NCBI GenBank assembly: GCA_039707655.1
Contig: CM077664.1
Coordinates: 121,804,485-121,868,484 of the forward strand
Reading direction: 5' to 3'
Origin: Elymus sibiricus
Taxonomy: Eukaryota; Streptophyta; Magnoliopsida; Poales; Poaceae
Length of the DNA stretch: 64,000 nucleotides
In this document: positions 43,601-55,368 of the stretch, piece by piece
Position numbering within the stretch: position 1 is the first letter of the stretch
Layout of the letters: each line of letters begins with the position of its first letter
Made by a program: the position numbers and the translations under genes
Notes under the pieces: generated by a model
Seen by the model: the letters and a program-made list of their open reading frames with translations, nothing else
Databases searched by the model: none
What the model was told of the DNA's origin: nothing

Positions 43601-44600
43601 TTTTTCTCGCCAAAAGTACTTACAGGTCGCCATAGCTGTAGCATCATTTATTACTTTGTTCACTGTTTGCGTCTTCTTCTTGTTTCCTCGGGTTTTCTTT
43701 GCTTCTTTTTTGTTTTTATCGGTTTTCTTGGTTTACACATTGTTCCACTATTTTGCACCGGTTTCTTTGTTTTCTTTTCTTTTTTGCTTCGGTTTTATTT
43801 GTTTCTTTCTTTGTTTTTTTATTTTTTTATTTCCACTATGTTTCACTGTTTTCTATCGGTTTTTAGTTTTATTTTTATTATTTGTTTTTATGTTTATTTT
43901 TCTCTTTGGTTTTCTTTGTTTTTTTTTCGGTTTTATTTGATTTTTTACCTTCTTCATATGCATTGTACATTTTTTGTGTACAGCATGAACATTTTCTGTA
44001 TAACATTTGGAGTAGCATTTTTACACACATGATTGACATATTTTCAAATATATGTTTAGATGACTAATTTTTTTCATACACATTGTAGATTATTCATATA
44101 TATCAGATACATTTTGTTATACAAGTTCACATTTTTCAAATACGTGATTAACATTTAAAAAAAATATTGTTGCCTAATTTTTTAATACATGTCATATATT
44201 TTTCGTATGCATTAGAATATATTTTTATACTTGTATAAAAAAATTAGGTGTGTTTAAAATTTCTAGATAGATGATTAACACTTTTTTTCCATGGTAGATG
44301 ATTAACACATGACAAATATATGTTTTGATGACAACTTTTTTCATGCACATTGTACATTTTTCGTATACATCAGAAATATTTTGTTATACAAGTTTGATAT
44401 TTTTCAAATACATAACAAACATTTTTTTAGAAATATGCTTTGTTGTTTACTTTTCTAAAACATGTTTTAGCTTTTTTTAAATACATCAGTAAAATAATTA
44501 TTTTATTTGTTTGACATTTTAAATACCTGATTAACATTTTTTCAATACATCGGGAACATTTTTTATACTTGTTTGACACTTTTTAAATACTTGATTTTTT
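43601..44600. repeat. T-rich low-complexity and degenerate repeat tract
   Basis: From 43,650 to 43,960 runs of T alternate with single C or G, giving spurious Phe-rich ORFs. From 43,960 to 44,600 a degenerate unit of about 30 bp, like CATTTTTCAAATACATGATTAA, recurs with CATTGTACATTTTTCGTATA variants. Such tracts are common inside Triticeae transposons, but no boundaries are visible. Confidence 0.65.
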
Positions 44601-44793
44601 TAAATGTGTGATGAATACTTTTATAAATTGAAAGGAAAAGGAGAAATTCAAATAAAAAAGAAAAGAAAATATAGAAAAAATAGAAAACCAAATCAGAAAT
44701 GCGCGGAAAATTAAAAAAATGCAAGTTGCTGGGCCGGCCCACTCGCTGCGCTTGAGGCGAGCGCTCCGTCTAGCACCCATTAAACGAGACATA

Positions 44794-44992
44794 GGGCCAG
44801 TTCTTTTGGGTGTCTTAGAAAATAAGCTACCTCTCCCCAGCTTAATCAATAAGCCGCCCACTAAATTTGTTGAAGCTTATAAATTAGTTATCACATAACT
44901 AGTTTAGAAGCCTCAATGAATAAGAGAGGCGACTTATGAAAAAAGCTGGGGCGAAGGCGGCTTATTTTTTAAGCTGTCAAAAGAACTAGCCC
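44794..44992. mobile_element. Tourist-like MITE, 199 bp
   Basis: The ends GGGCCAGTTCTTTTG and CAAAAGAACTAGCCC are inverted repeats with one mismatch. A 3-bp direct repeat ATA flanks them (44,791-44,793 and 44,993-44,995). The interior also has inverted ATAAGC/GCTTAT words. Size, end type and a 3-bp duplication point to Harbinger/Tourist, although the usual target is TAA or TTA. Confidence 0.65.
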
Positions 44993-45129
44993 ATAGGCGC
45001 GCACACGTGATCGCCTCCCTACTGGGCTGGTCCATATAACGCTTTGCTAGTTCTCGGATGTCGCGTGCGAGTCAGAAGCTCTCACGGTTTTGGGAACCTT
45101 CTGGATTCTTTCAGCCCATTTTTGTCCGA

Positions 45130-45800
45130 TTTCTTTCCTTTTTTCATATTCTTTTTTATTCTTTTCATTTTTCATTTTAATTTTCATGAACTTTTTTCTT
45201 TCTTAAATTTTGCAAAGTTTATTTTGAAAATTATGAACTTCTTTCAAATTCATGAACTGTTTTTAAATTTGTGAACATTTTTGAATTCACAAAGTTTTCT
45301 AAAATTCGTGTTTTTTTAAATTCGTGAAGTTCTTTCAAATTTATGAACCTTCTTTTCAAATTCATGAACTTTTCTCAAATTCATGAAATTTTCCAAAATT
45401 CGTGAAACTTTTTTCCAAATCCGTGAACTTTTTCAAATTCATGCCATATTTTTCAAATTCGTGAAACTTATAAATTGTGAACTTTTCCTCAAGTTCATGA
45501 ACTTTTCTGAATTCACAAATTTTCTCGAAATTCATGATATTTTTCCCCAATTCGTGAATTTCTTTCCAATTCATGTAATGTTTTTCAAATTTTTCTAAAC
45601 TTTGTTGAATTCATGAACTTTTTTCAAATTCATGAACTTTTCCCAAATTCGTGAAACCTTTTTCCCAAATTCATGGAGTTTTTAGCAAATTCGCGAACTT
45701 TCAAATTGTGAACTTTTCCTCGAATTCATGAACTTTTTCCTGTTTTTTGAACTTTTTCAAAATTCTTGAAGTTTTTCAAATTCATGAACTATTTTTCAAG
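45130..45800. repeat. Degenerate array of AATTCATGAACTTTTTTC units
   Basis: About thirty units of 18-24 bp built on AAATTCATGAACTTTTT or AAATTCGTGAA. The core TTCATGAA is palindromic. ORFs on both strands here (Asn/Phe/Lys/Glu-rich) are translations of the repeat. Confidence 0.85.
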
Positions 45801-46356
45801 GCCGCCGGCTCGGAAGAAGGTTGTGTTTAAGGGCGACCAGTACAAAAGACGGTTGCTATGATCAAGGGTTAGCCACCAAACTCGTCACGTATTCGTGTTA
45901 ATCCTTAAAATCACTATGCTCCCTAATTCTAAAAGCCTCACAATCAATTGAGGCTACTATTTGGGTTTTGGTATTTCGATTTTGACCAAGTCGTCTCTTG
46001 GGTCCTGCTGAGGGAATGGGGCTAAGGGCATCTCCAACGCCGACCTTCAAACCGGTAGTATCCGTCCGGACGCAGTTGTCCGGACACCGGAAGCCATCCA
46101 ACGCCGACCCTCATCCGTCCGCGGAGTAGTCAGAACCACGATTTTTTCGCAAACCGGAGCCAAACATGGGGGGCTTTACGGGAGTCCGGACATGAGACAC
46201 GTCGGAGTCTGACACCCCTGGCCCACCCAAAAGGAAGACGGATCCCGCACTGTTTCCGCGCCTCCCCCACTCTCTTCTTCCATCCTGCTGCTCTCCACCC
46301 AATTCTCGCCCATTTCTCCCATTCTCTTCTTCCTTCCCGCCGCCGACGCATGGAAT
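45801..46356. other. Unassigned, with a short duplicated motif
   Basis: No gene. CCAACGCCGACC occurs twice (about 46,032 and 46,098) along with palindromic GTCCGGAC words, which suggests the end of a class II element that I cannot delimit. Confidence 0.4.
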
Positions 46357-46580
46357 TGGAGGAGTCTGACGCCCCCGTTTATAATCGTGCACTAACCATA
46401 CACACATCATGCACGATCACGAACGGTAACCCACGTTAATATCACAACACAACTCTACGACACAAAATTAAACATAAATCTTTATATTACAAGCTAGGGC
46501 CACGAGGACCCATAATACATCAGCCAGCAAACAACATATTATCTGAGTACAGACATAGTTAGATAAGTTTTGCCTTAAGT
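46357..46580 (-). mobile_element. Terminal fragment of a long gypsy LTR
   Basis: On the minus strand this matches the last 160-200 bp of the LTR at 48,605-52,751: both read GGCC(C)-GCTTGTAATATAAAG, then GAGTTGTGTTGTGATAT, then TTAGTGCACGATTA and GGGGG-GTCA. Its end is at about 46,371. The next element begins at 46,581 inside it. Confidence 0.6.
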
Positions 46581-48604
46581 GTAGGGGAACGCGACAGAAA
46601 ACAAAAAAATTCGGTACAGCGAACACGCCTAGGACCACTATGGAGACTGCATACAGGGTTTGATCTGATCATTACCGACTCATAGCGCAGCGGAAGAAGA
46701 GTCGATGTAGATCGTCGGTGTAGATCCCCGCAGCTAGGATTTACAACCTCCCAACCGCGAGGATGTACTCCCTCATCGGACAGCCCTTCGGGAGGCGGTC
46801 GGACAATCCCTCAGACGATGTCACGGACAACCCTTCGGGAGGACCCTCGAAGCTCGAACGGTAACTCGGACAGCCCTTCGGGAGGACCCTCGAACAGCCC
46901 CTCGGGCAAAAGATCGAAACTACGACCTCTCTACGGGGTTGCACACATACTGTGTCAGCTATCCGGCAGGGCTTCGCCGTCCAGAACTAGTTCCTGCCGG
47001 AACCCAGACAACCTTTCGGCTCTACGAAACTATTTCGTGGGAGGGAGAGAGAAAGCCAGATAATGCATGGCATGTGTATGAGAGCAAGGGATGATTGTGG
47101 AGAGTGCCTCTCCACCTCTATTTATAGGAAAACCCAAGGGGTAGGGTGACCCTTACAAACCCAAAATGCCCATGCAAATGTCACACATGAAGGGCATAAT
47201 GGGGAGGCAAAGGAGCTCCATGGAGGAGCATCCTTGGCCGGCCACCCCCTAGTGGGACCCTCCCAAAAGGGGTTCCTTAGTCCCTAAGTCTTTCCTTCTA
47301 GAAGCAGGACAAAAGCCCTAAAAGGTGGCTTTCCAAAAAGTAACCCAAAAAGTGATTTTCACTATTCATGGAGACAATTTTCCGCGACCGTTAAATCCGA
47401 AAATATTTCTGTGGGTCTTAGAATAATTCCAGTACCCACTAAAATGATTTTGGATGCGTTCCGAAACAATTCCGGATTAGTGATTTTCATCTGCGAAAAG
47501 CAACCAAACCGGTTCCGGCAGCTCCGGAACATTTCCGGTTTTTATCCTGGAAAAATCCCAGAAGTTTCCAAAACAATTCTGGTACCCTCCAAGAATTTCC
47601 AGGCGTGTGCCGAAACCAATTTGACTTAATGGTATACCCCGAAACAACTTTTCAGTTTTACCAAAACTATTCCGGTGTTCTCTCCGGAATGTTTCCGTTG
47701 TCTCCGAAACTTTTCCGGTGACTTTCTCTCAGACTCCCTGTCTAGTATTCAGCAGATAGATGACCCTTAAGCGTGTGACCCTATAGGTTCGGTGAAGCAT
47801 AGACATGACCCGGAACACTTTCCGATCAATGATCAACATCGGAGCCGTGGACACCCATATTGACCCCTATACCCACACGAATAAATATTCGAGTGAACCT
47901 CCAGTTGCCGTGTGCTATTCCTGTTGCTTCACGATATATTACAAACACCCGAGGTGAGAATTATTGGCATCCCCATGGATCAACAACTTGTCCACTATGC
48001 CAGTTACCTCGTTACCGGTTTTGTTCTCTTTTCTCGTTTCCGCGTTCCGGCATCCCAGCGATCAAATCACAATGTGTCTGGCCAGACGATGATGGATACT
48101 GTAACACCGAGAGGGCCCGAGAATATCTCTCCATCGTCGGAGGAGCAAATCCCAATCTTGAGCTATCTCGTTTCTTGTCATACTTTTCCGTGAACCCGTA
48201 AGCCGCCGTAATAGCCACCCAGTTACGGATGACGTTTAACAAACCCCAAAGTTCACGAAGCAAGTACGAAGGAACTTGATACTCTCATGGTCTAAGGAAT
48301 TATGCAAACATTAACTATCTCTGTGTTATTAACCATTAACTTGTGACGAATGTATCTCATAGCATAACATCAATTCGGGTCGATTCAACACAAGTGTTCT
48401 ACAAACATTGTGCCCTCAAAATTGCCGGCATAGTCATGCCCATGATCAGGAAAACAGGATCATCATGCAATACTTGAGCTAGTCTTAGAGGCATGAATAG
48501 GAATACTTTTTACCGTTTATTATACCACACGTGCACATGAGTTTCCCTCCGAGCCTCGTGGATATTGTAGACTCGAGAATCATTGCAGTTATAGCATGGA
48601 ACAT
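46581..48604 (-). mobile_element. LTR-like sequence rich in TTCCGG words, possibly copia
   Basis: It begins TGTAGGGGAACGCGACAG, like the inverted end of some Triticeae copia LTRs. It contains repeats of CAGCCCTTCGGGAGG (46,779-46,900) and many TTCCGG or CCGAAAC words (47,440-47,720). No gag or pol is attached. The right end is cut by the insertion at 48,605. The family assignment is weak. Confidence 0.45.
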
Positions 48605-50718
48605 TGTAACACCCCTCTGTAATGAGCAACAGTGATCCATGGTTATTATGCTAAGTCTCTGTGATTTGCAATGTTTAATCAATATGGATTAATATCTCAT
48701 TTCAAATTCCTCCACTGAATTCAATTCAAATTCAAAGTGAAATTTGAAGATGCTCAAAAATTGCTGGAAAATAGTTCATGTTGTAGCAAAAATTCCAAAA
48801 CAAATTAATGTTCAGGAAAATAACATCACCTATTTTCCTAAAATGGGCTAGAGCATTAAAACAGTGCAAAAACAGCACTTTAGATGCCATTTCCATTTTT
48901 GAAAAATTCAAATGGATTCAAAAATTGCCCAAACTTTTTGTGGCAGAGCAGAATAATGCAAAGTATTTATGTGGACCAATTTCACATTTTACAAAATGCA
49001 TTTGGGCAGCTCATTTTCTTTTTCTAAACTTCTGTAAAAAGATAAACAGAAAAAGAAAAGAAAAGGCCTAAACTGGCTGGGCCTAAGTGCACAGTGCACT
49101 CGGCCCAGCCCATCCCGGCCTGTCTCCCTCCTCTCCCTCTCTCTCCCTCGCTGTGTCAGCCGCGCCGTGGCTGGGCGCGCGCGCACCGGCTAAACGGCGA
49201 CACCGCAATGCCACAGCCCGGGCGAGAGGATAAGGCCGAGCCATCCCTCCCCCATGGACGCCTCGCCATTCTCCCCTCTCCTCTCTCGCGCTCGGTTGCC
49301 TCTCTCCCTCCTCTCCAGTACGTCGCCGTCGCCGCCCGTCGTCGTTCTCGCGGCCGCCGTCGTCCCCGCGCCGCGCCACCTTGTCCACGCGCTCCGCCGT
49401 GCTCGACTACGACCTCTGCGTCGAGCCATTCGAGCCGGGGAGCTCCACATCGAGCGGATCGAGCCGCCCCCTTCTTCTCGGTCTCCGGCGACCACCAGTG
49501 ACTCCGGCCTCCCCTGCAGCTACTAACCTCTCGCCGGGCTTCCGTGAGCCTCCCCGGTGAGCTCCGCAATTCCCCTCTCTCTCTTTGAGCTCGCGCGCAC
49601 CTCCTAGCTAGTTTTCCGCCGTGGCCGTACCTGTCACCGCCGACGAGCTCGTCGCCGTGGCCATACCCGTCGTCGAGCTCGACTGAGCACATCAGCGTGC
49701 TCAGCACGCTCGTAGGGTTCGAACGCCGTCGCCCCCGTAGCTTGCCGTGCACCGCGTCGCCGTTTTCGCCCGAGCCCATACGCCGGCGTCCGCCGCGCTG
49801 CTCGCCGCTATCGCCACAGGCCGTCTCCGGCCGAGCTACCGCCGCAGATCGACGCGCCTGCGAGCGCTCGTTCAAACGCGCTAGGCCGCGGGCCAAACGG
49901 CGCTCTGTAGCCGTTTTCCGGCAAGATCCGAGGCGCGCCACCACGTTTCTCGTCGCCGCCGACTCGTCGCCGGTCACCGCCTACGTGGCTGCCCCGCTGG
50001 CACCCCCTGGGTCACTACCAGTGGGCCCAGGGGCCCCAGTTGACCGAGTTGACTTGGTCAACTCGGCTGACTGGGCAGCTACAGCCACTGACATGTGGGC
50101 CCCGCTCGTTTAATTAACTGTTTTCTAATTAATTAACTGTTAATCCTAATTAAGTTAATTAGTTAACTAATGTGACACTAACAGTAGGCCCCACCTGCTA
50201 ATTAACCGAATTAGTTTAAATTAACTCTGTTTAGTCTAGTGTGTCTATGACATGTGGGACCCAGCTGTCAGGTTTGACCTGGAACAGCTGGGGTTGACCA
50301 CTGACGTCATGCTGACATCATCAGTCACTGTTCTGCATAATGCGAATTAAATAATTAGATTTAAATTCCAGAAATTTCAAAAAAGGTTTAAATCTTTGAA
50401 AATTCGTAGAAATTCAACCGTATCTCGGATCGAAAAGTTTTCAACATGAAAGTTGATCAGAAAAATGTGACGAATCCGAATACGTGGTCAAAATGCTTGA
50501 CCATCACTCCTATCTATCTGAACATGGAACCTTCCCCTCCGGTTCAGTATACCGAATTCCGCCTAAAGGCCAAGAAAATATCCCAGATATTTTCCCGCTT
50601 CGTCTGCGACATGTAGCACTGCATTAGGTCACCACCATATTGCATTTTGACATGCCATGCATCTGTATTGCTTTGTTTGCTTTTATTTATTGTTTCTTCC
50701 CCCTCTTCTATCCGATAG

Positions 50719-50790
50719 ACCCCGTGATCGACGCAACTCCGGAGACCGACTACATCACCGACGACCCCTCTTTTGCCGCAGAGCTTCCAG
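50719..50790 (+). CDS. Exon-like block 1 of an LTR micro-ORF
   Basis: The acceptor ATCCGATAG precedes 50,719. The frame (starting with the last two bases of a codon) encodes a segment with DDPSFAAELP, and the block ends CCAG before GCAAGC, a consensus GC-type donor. The homologous minus-strand block in the other gypsy LTR has the same 72-bp length and phase. Four of the five codons for DDPSF differ by silent changes only. Flanking sequence is also conserved, so selection is not proven. Confidence 0.45.
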
Positions 50791-52351
50791 GCAAGCAACC
50801 CCCCTTGACGCATGCCTATATCACCTATTCTTTCTCCCTCCTGCTTGCATTTGAATTTGCTACTGTTATTGATTTGATCCTATTATGATGCATAGCCTTC
50901 TTTTGTAAACTGCTTTTGATACTTTACCTGATATCCTAAATGCTTAGTGTAGGTTGGTAGTGAACCATCTGTGGCCCCTCTTCCTTGTTCTAGTTGCCCC
51001 GCTTTAGTACCTGTGCCCCGATTGATGTGATCGACGGGCTGAGACCAGCACATCACCGCACACCCTCCAAGTTGCCCGACTCTGCAGAGTTATCATCGAG
51101 TGCCGAGGGTGATACCTCTTACCTCACTCCTGATGTGATTTCTATAGTATAGCTAACCGGTCGTGGGATACCGAGGGTGATTCCTCTTTCACCACCTCTG
51201 ATGAAGCTTCCGTCGTGCAACCCTGCAAGTGTGAATACCATCGAGGGTGATTCCTCCGGGTTCACCTTGACGGATACAACTGGTGGGATTCCAACGAGGG
51301 TGATTCCTCGGATTCCTTCTAGATGTAAAGGACACACGGTTACCTTGACTTTACTACTGATACTGGATAAGTCGGGTCAGCCCCGAGGGGTACCCGCGAG
51401 TGATGTGGTATCGGGTTGACCGTGAGGGTACCTGAGAGACGAATACGTGGCACGGCCGGGCATTCTTAGCGCTTGCCGTAAGTCCACGAGACGGGGCGAC
51501 GGGGTCACATGATCGTGAGTCTCTGTTTGTCACCGCGAGCTACCAACACACTAATGGGTTAGGATATGTGATCTGAGTAGGCCTCTGGCCTTTTCGCACT
51601 AACCAGCACGTGGGAATAATATGGGTACTCGGCGTCGTATGTATCGGCCGAAGTTCTTCAGACGTCAGCGATTGAGCGGCGCGCGCCGGGTTGGACTGGG
51701 AACGCCCGCGCTTGTATTAAGGGGGCTAGGTCTGCTCCCGGCCGCCCACGCAACGCGCAGGAGTGCAAAGGGCGATGGGCCCAAGACCCCTTCGCACTTA
51801 GGATGTAGACCGGCGTGCTGGCCTCTCTGTTGAACCCAGGTAGGGCTACGTCGTGTCGATAGACCGAGGCCGGGCATGACCCGAGCAAGTGTGTCCGGCC
51901 AGAGTTAATCGAGCGTGTTGGGTAAGTTGGTGCACCCCTGCAGGGAAGTATATCTATTCGAATAGCCATGTCCACGGTAACAGGACGCTCGGAGAATATC
52001 CCGATCTTCTACAACTAGAAATGGCTTTAATATGTGGCTCCGGGATTGCTTTCTCGCAGGAAGTCGAGGAAGGATCTCTGGGCGTTGTTACTACTTGTTG
52101 CTACTACTACTTTTATGTACTAATCTGCACTCTTCTTATGCTGCAAGACGCTGAAGATGCTAGTCTTTGATAGGCTAGGCCTTTTCCCCTCTATTCTGGC
52201 ATTGTTGCAGTCCAGTCCACTGATACAGCCTTCCTTTGATAATGTTGCATAACTAGACTAGTTCCGATGTAAGTCTTGCTGAGTACTTTGGATGAGTACT
52301 CACGGTTGCTTTGCTTCCCCTTTTCCCTCTGTACCCGATTGCTGCGACCAG

Positions 52352-52449
52352 ATGACGGAGCCCCGGAGCCTGCTGCCCCTGCCGGCGACTACTACTACTA
52401 CCCCTCTGGAGGGTACTACTACGAGGAGCCCTTCGACGACCAAGAGTAG
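52352..52449 (+). CDS. Exon-like block 2 (C-terminal) of an LTR micro-ORF
   Basis: After the acceptor CTGCGACCAG the frame continues in the phase left by the donor at 50,790 and encodes an acidic Pro/Ala/Gly segment. A Tyr-rich tail (DYYYYPSGGYYYEEPFDD) ends at TAG 52,447-52,449, 300 bp before the LTR end. The intron would be 1,561 bp with GC-AG ends. The first exon with a start codon is not identified. The alternative frame reads as a Thr-rich peptide and is less convincing. Confidence 0.4.
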
Positions 52450-52754
52450 ATAGGAGGCACCCAGGCAGGAGGCCTGCGCCATTCGATCCAGTGTCGATGT
52501 TTTGCCCCGCCTTCTTAAGGCTTATCTGTTTAACTTTTATGTCTGTACTCAGATATCTGATGCTTCCGCTGATGCTTGTAAGACTTAAGCTTATGTATTC
52601 GAGCCCTCGAGGCCCCTGGCTTGTAATATAAAGCTTGAATGACTTTTATTTGTGTTTAGAGTTGTGTTGTGATATCTTCAAGTGAGTCCTTAGGCTTGAT
52701 CGTGTGCATTTACGTGTATGATTAGTGCACGATTAAGTCGGGGGTGTCACAAGT

Positions 52755-52767
52755 TGGTATCAGAGCC
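52755..52767 (+). other. tRNA-Met primer binding site
   Basis: TGGTATCAGAGCC is the complement of the initiator tRNA-Met 3' end. It lies three bases after the LTR end. Confidence 0.92.
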
Positions 52768-53145
52768 GACTGCCTGTAGGAACCCCATTTCCAACTCCTT
52801 GGACGAAGTTGAGTCTAGTCTTTACAAAACTGTTTTACTAACATGGCTGTGTGGCTTACGGGCCCACGTCGCCAATGGGTGGTATTAGGATATTTTATTC
52901 CTCTTCCATACTCTGGGACTCTGATTTCTCTTCTTCTCGGGTTAAATGATTTTGCTAACTCTAACACTAGGTTCTCCTAATCACATTCACCCGGAGAGCT
53001 GGATTGTCTGCAACTGATCCTTTCCTTTGGTCTGGTTAATCTGATAATCACCTTTTCCTTTCCATTGGTCTGTTTAACCTTTTCTTTCCAATGCTATCTT
53101 ATGCTTCTCACACTGTCATTTGACATATTGCACTCCTTGTTTCAG

Positions 53146-53795
53146 ATGCGTCCCGCAAGACAGCTTGTGCGCCAGACCATGGCTCGTGATGCGTCTGGTT
53201 CCCCGCCATTTTGGTCGATCTCTTGACCAGGCTGGGATATCGCTGGTATCCCGAGTACACTGTTTACGAGGATTACCGCGAGTTCAACCAGGAGCAGTAC
53301 CATGCTGTGGTTCGCATCTATGATCGGCAGGACATCTCCATCACTGAGGTGCACACCTTTCATGGTGTTGGAGTGACTGTCGACATGGCCGTCCATGATG
53401 CTACCTATACTGCCATTGCCCGTCTCCGTGGAGAGCACAACAACCGCTTGGAGGAGTCCGCTTTCAGATACATCCCATATGCTCCTGCTGGGGATGAGAC
53501 TGGATACTACACTGCTGTTTGTACACCTTACGTGTTGCGTCGCTATGACCCGCAGGTTTTGGTACAGTACACTCAGGCTCTGGATCGCACTGCTCGAGCT
53601 CTTGCTGTCGAGTTGCATGCCACTCATGCTCGTCTTTACGATGCTCTGACACAGTTGCTACTAGCAGTCAGTGCGAGGATGCACCCAGAGTTTATCCTTT
53701 ACCCGCGCAGGACGGAGATGCCACCAGGTCTTGAGTGGCCTGCTGTTGGAGGTTATACTCCTCCACGTGGTCCTCTTCTTCCAGTCCGGGACTAG
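53146..53795 (+). pseudogene. Internal ORF of the gypsy element (about 215 aa, frameshifted)
   Basis: The ATG at 53,146 (MRPARQLVRQTMARDASG) follows a pyrimidine-rich stretch ending CAG that could be a splice acceptor. That frame stops near 53,226, while the main frame (GYRWYPEYTVYEDYREF onward) opens near 53,211 and runs to TAG 53,793-53,795, so a small frameshift separates them. The main part has regularly spaced Tyr, Asp and Arg, an ALDRTARALAVELHATHA helix, and a C-terminus rich in Pro/Arg. There is no zinc knuckle, protease or RT motif. I recall similar ORFs in pol-less wheat gypsy families but cannot name a function. Confidence 0.65.
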
Positions 53796-54138
53796 GTTCT
53801 GCACCAGAGTGTTCACGGAGCGCAGGATCCTTACATCGAGGGTACCCTGCGTCGTCACCTGAAGCTGCCTGGCTTCAGTGGTTTTCTCCGACGTTGATGT
53901 AGCATATCGCTATGTCCCATTGTGGAATCCCTCCACCGCGTGCCTGCGTGCCGCCTAGTTGTCTAGCTTTCCTTTTTGCTGTTGTAACGCTGGTTTGTAA
54001 TCGAACCTATGTATGGATCTGTATGTCATGTTGACTATGTTGATGTATCTATTGCACTTACTTTTGTTATGCATGTTACTTCATGAATGAATCCATACAA
54101 CTGCAAATGCTCATTGCTAAACTACCCCTGTTGAATTT
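53796..54138 (+). other. Sequence after the internal ORF
   Basis: T-rich 3'-UTR-like sequence with ATGTATGGATCTGTATGTCATG. No further ORF or polypurine tract appears before the copia LTR begins at 54,139. Confidence 0.5.
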
Positions 54139-54932
54139 TGTAGGATCGAAAGTATGTCTAGAGGGGGGGTGATTAGACTACTTGACCAATTAAAACCTAA
54201 CCTTTTCCCAATTTTAGTTGTAGGCAGATTTTAGCAACAATACAAGTCAAGCATCACCCTACACATGCAATTCTAAGAGTATAGCAGCGGAAAGTAAGCA
54301 ATTGCATATGTATGTAAAGGAGGGGATCGGAGATTTCAAACGCAATGAAGACACGGTGGTTTTTGGCGTGGTTCCGATAGGTGGTGCTATCGTACGTCCA
54401 CGTTGATGGAGACTTCAACCCACGAAGGGTAACGGCTACGCGAGTCCACGGAGGGCTCCACCCACGAAGGGTCCATGAAGAAGCAACCTTGTCTATTCCA
54501 CCATGGCTTACGTCCACAAAGGACTAGCCTCACTCGGGGTAGATCTTCACGAAGTAGGCGATCTCCTTGCCCTTACAAACTCTTGGTTCAACTCCACATC
54601 ATGTCGGAGGCTCCCAAGTGACACCTAACCAATCTAGGAGACACCACTCTCCAAAAGGTAATAGACGGTGTGTTGTTGATGAACTCCTTGCTCTTGTGCT
54701 TCAAATGATAGTCTTCCCAGCACTCAAACAACTCGTCACAGATTTGGCTATGGTGGAAGAAGGATTTGAGTGGAAAGCAACTTGGGAAAGGCTAGAGATC
54801 AAGGTTCAAATGGTAGGAATGGAATAGCTTGATCTCAACACATGAGTAGGTGGTTCTCTCTCAGAAAATGTATGGTGGAAGTGTAGGCACGTTCTGATGA
54901 CTCTCCTTACTGAGAAGGAGGTGGTGGAGGGG

Positions 54933-54940
54933 TATATATA
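54933..54940 (-). promoter_or_regulatory. LTR TATA box of the SIRE-type element
   Basis: The minus strand reads GGCTATATATACCCC, 43 bp downstream of the nearest palindrome of the array. Confidence 0.7.
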
Positions 54941-54982
54941 GCCTCCACACAAAATCCAACCGTTACACACTTTTGACCCAAC

Positions 54983-55368
54983 TCGGTGGCACCGATTCAG
55001 AAGACTCGGTTGCACCGAACTGTGTAAAAGATATGAACTTTAGGAATCTCGGTGGGACTGATAGGAACAACTCAGATGGACCGAACTGCAATGGCTAGGG
55101 CAAACCTCATCTCGGTGGCACCGATTGCATCAACTCGGTTGGACCGAAGTGAAGCAATAAGGCAACAGAGACTTGGCAAGCCATCTCGGTGAGACCGATT
55201 TGCAAAACTCGGTGAGACCGAAGTGAGTGCAAACGATTACAGAGAGTTGGCAAGGCCATCTCGGTGGGACCGAGATCCATTTCGGTGGATCCGATTTGTT
55301 AGGGTTTTGGCAGTGGCTAAGTCTCGGTGAACTCGGTGGGGCCGGATAGAGAATTTCGGTGGGGCCGA
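54983..55368. repeat. Array of six paired 13-bp palindromes in U3
   Basis: The unit is TCGGT-N3-ACCGA. Starts are 54,983/55,006, 55,049/55,072, 55,112/55,135, 55,186/55,209, 55,261/55,282 and 55,333/55,356. Partners are 23 bp apart in five pairs and 21 in one. The pairs themselves recur every 63-75 bp. A few units carry one or two changes (for example 55,049 and 55,072). Confidence 0.9.

Larger units (their letters stand above)
48605..52751 (+). repeat. Long 5' LTR (4,147 bp)
   Basis: The ends TGTAACACCCC and GGGGTGTCACA are near-perfect inverted repeats, and the right end abuts the primer site. The LTR contains a hairpin near 49,077-49,108 (CTGGGCC with GGCCCAG), a CpG-rich block (49,080-50,110), an AT-rich TTAATTAA region, two exon-like blocks (50,719-50,790 and 52,352-52,449) and four copies of CGAGGGTGAT-CCTC (51,100-51,310). 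No second LTR is in the window, so the start is inferred from the inverted end. Confidence 0.75.
48605..54138 (+). mobile_element. Gypsy element with a 4.1-kb LTR, 3' part missing
   Basis: 5' LTR 48,605-52,751, a tRNA-Met-type primer site at 52,755-52,767 and an internal ORF at 53,146-53,795, then interruption by the copia-type element at 54,139. The continuation would lie beyond 61,531 and was not found. No RT or integrase is present in this part, so it may belong to a non-autonomous family or be incomplete. Confidence 0.75.

Noticed and set aside
43598..44032. 144-codon ORF that looks like a multi-pass membrane protein
   Set aside because: It is a translation of T-rich low-complexity DNA (Phe and Leu runs), not a gene.
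45362..45598. Lys/Glu/Phe-rich ORFs on both strands
   Set aside because: They translate the TTCATGAA repeat array.
49094..50113. Several 80-270 codon ORFs on both strands in the 4.1-kb LTR
   Set aside because: CpG-rich composition opens frames on both strands; low-complexity Arg/Pro/Ser products without domains. A first exon of the micro-ORF could hide here but I cannot pick one.
52755..52767. tRNA-Met-like sequence as a tRNA gene
   Set aside because: Only the 13 bases complementary to the tRNA 3' end are present, directly after an LTR: a primer site.
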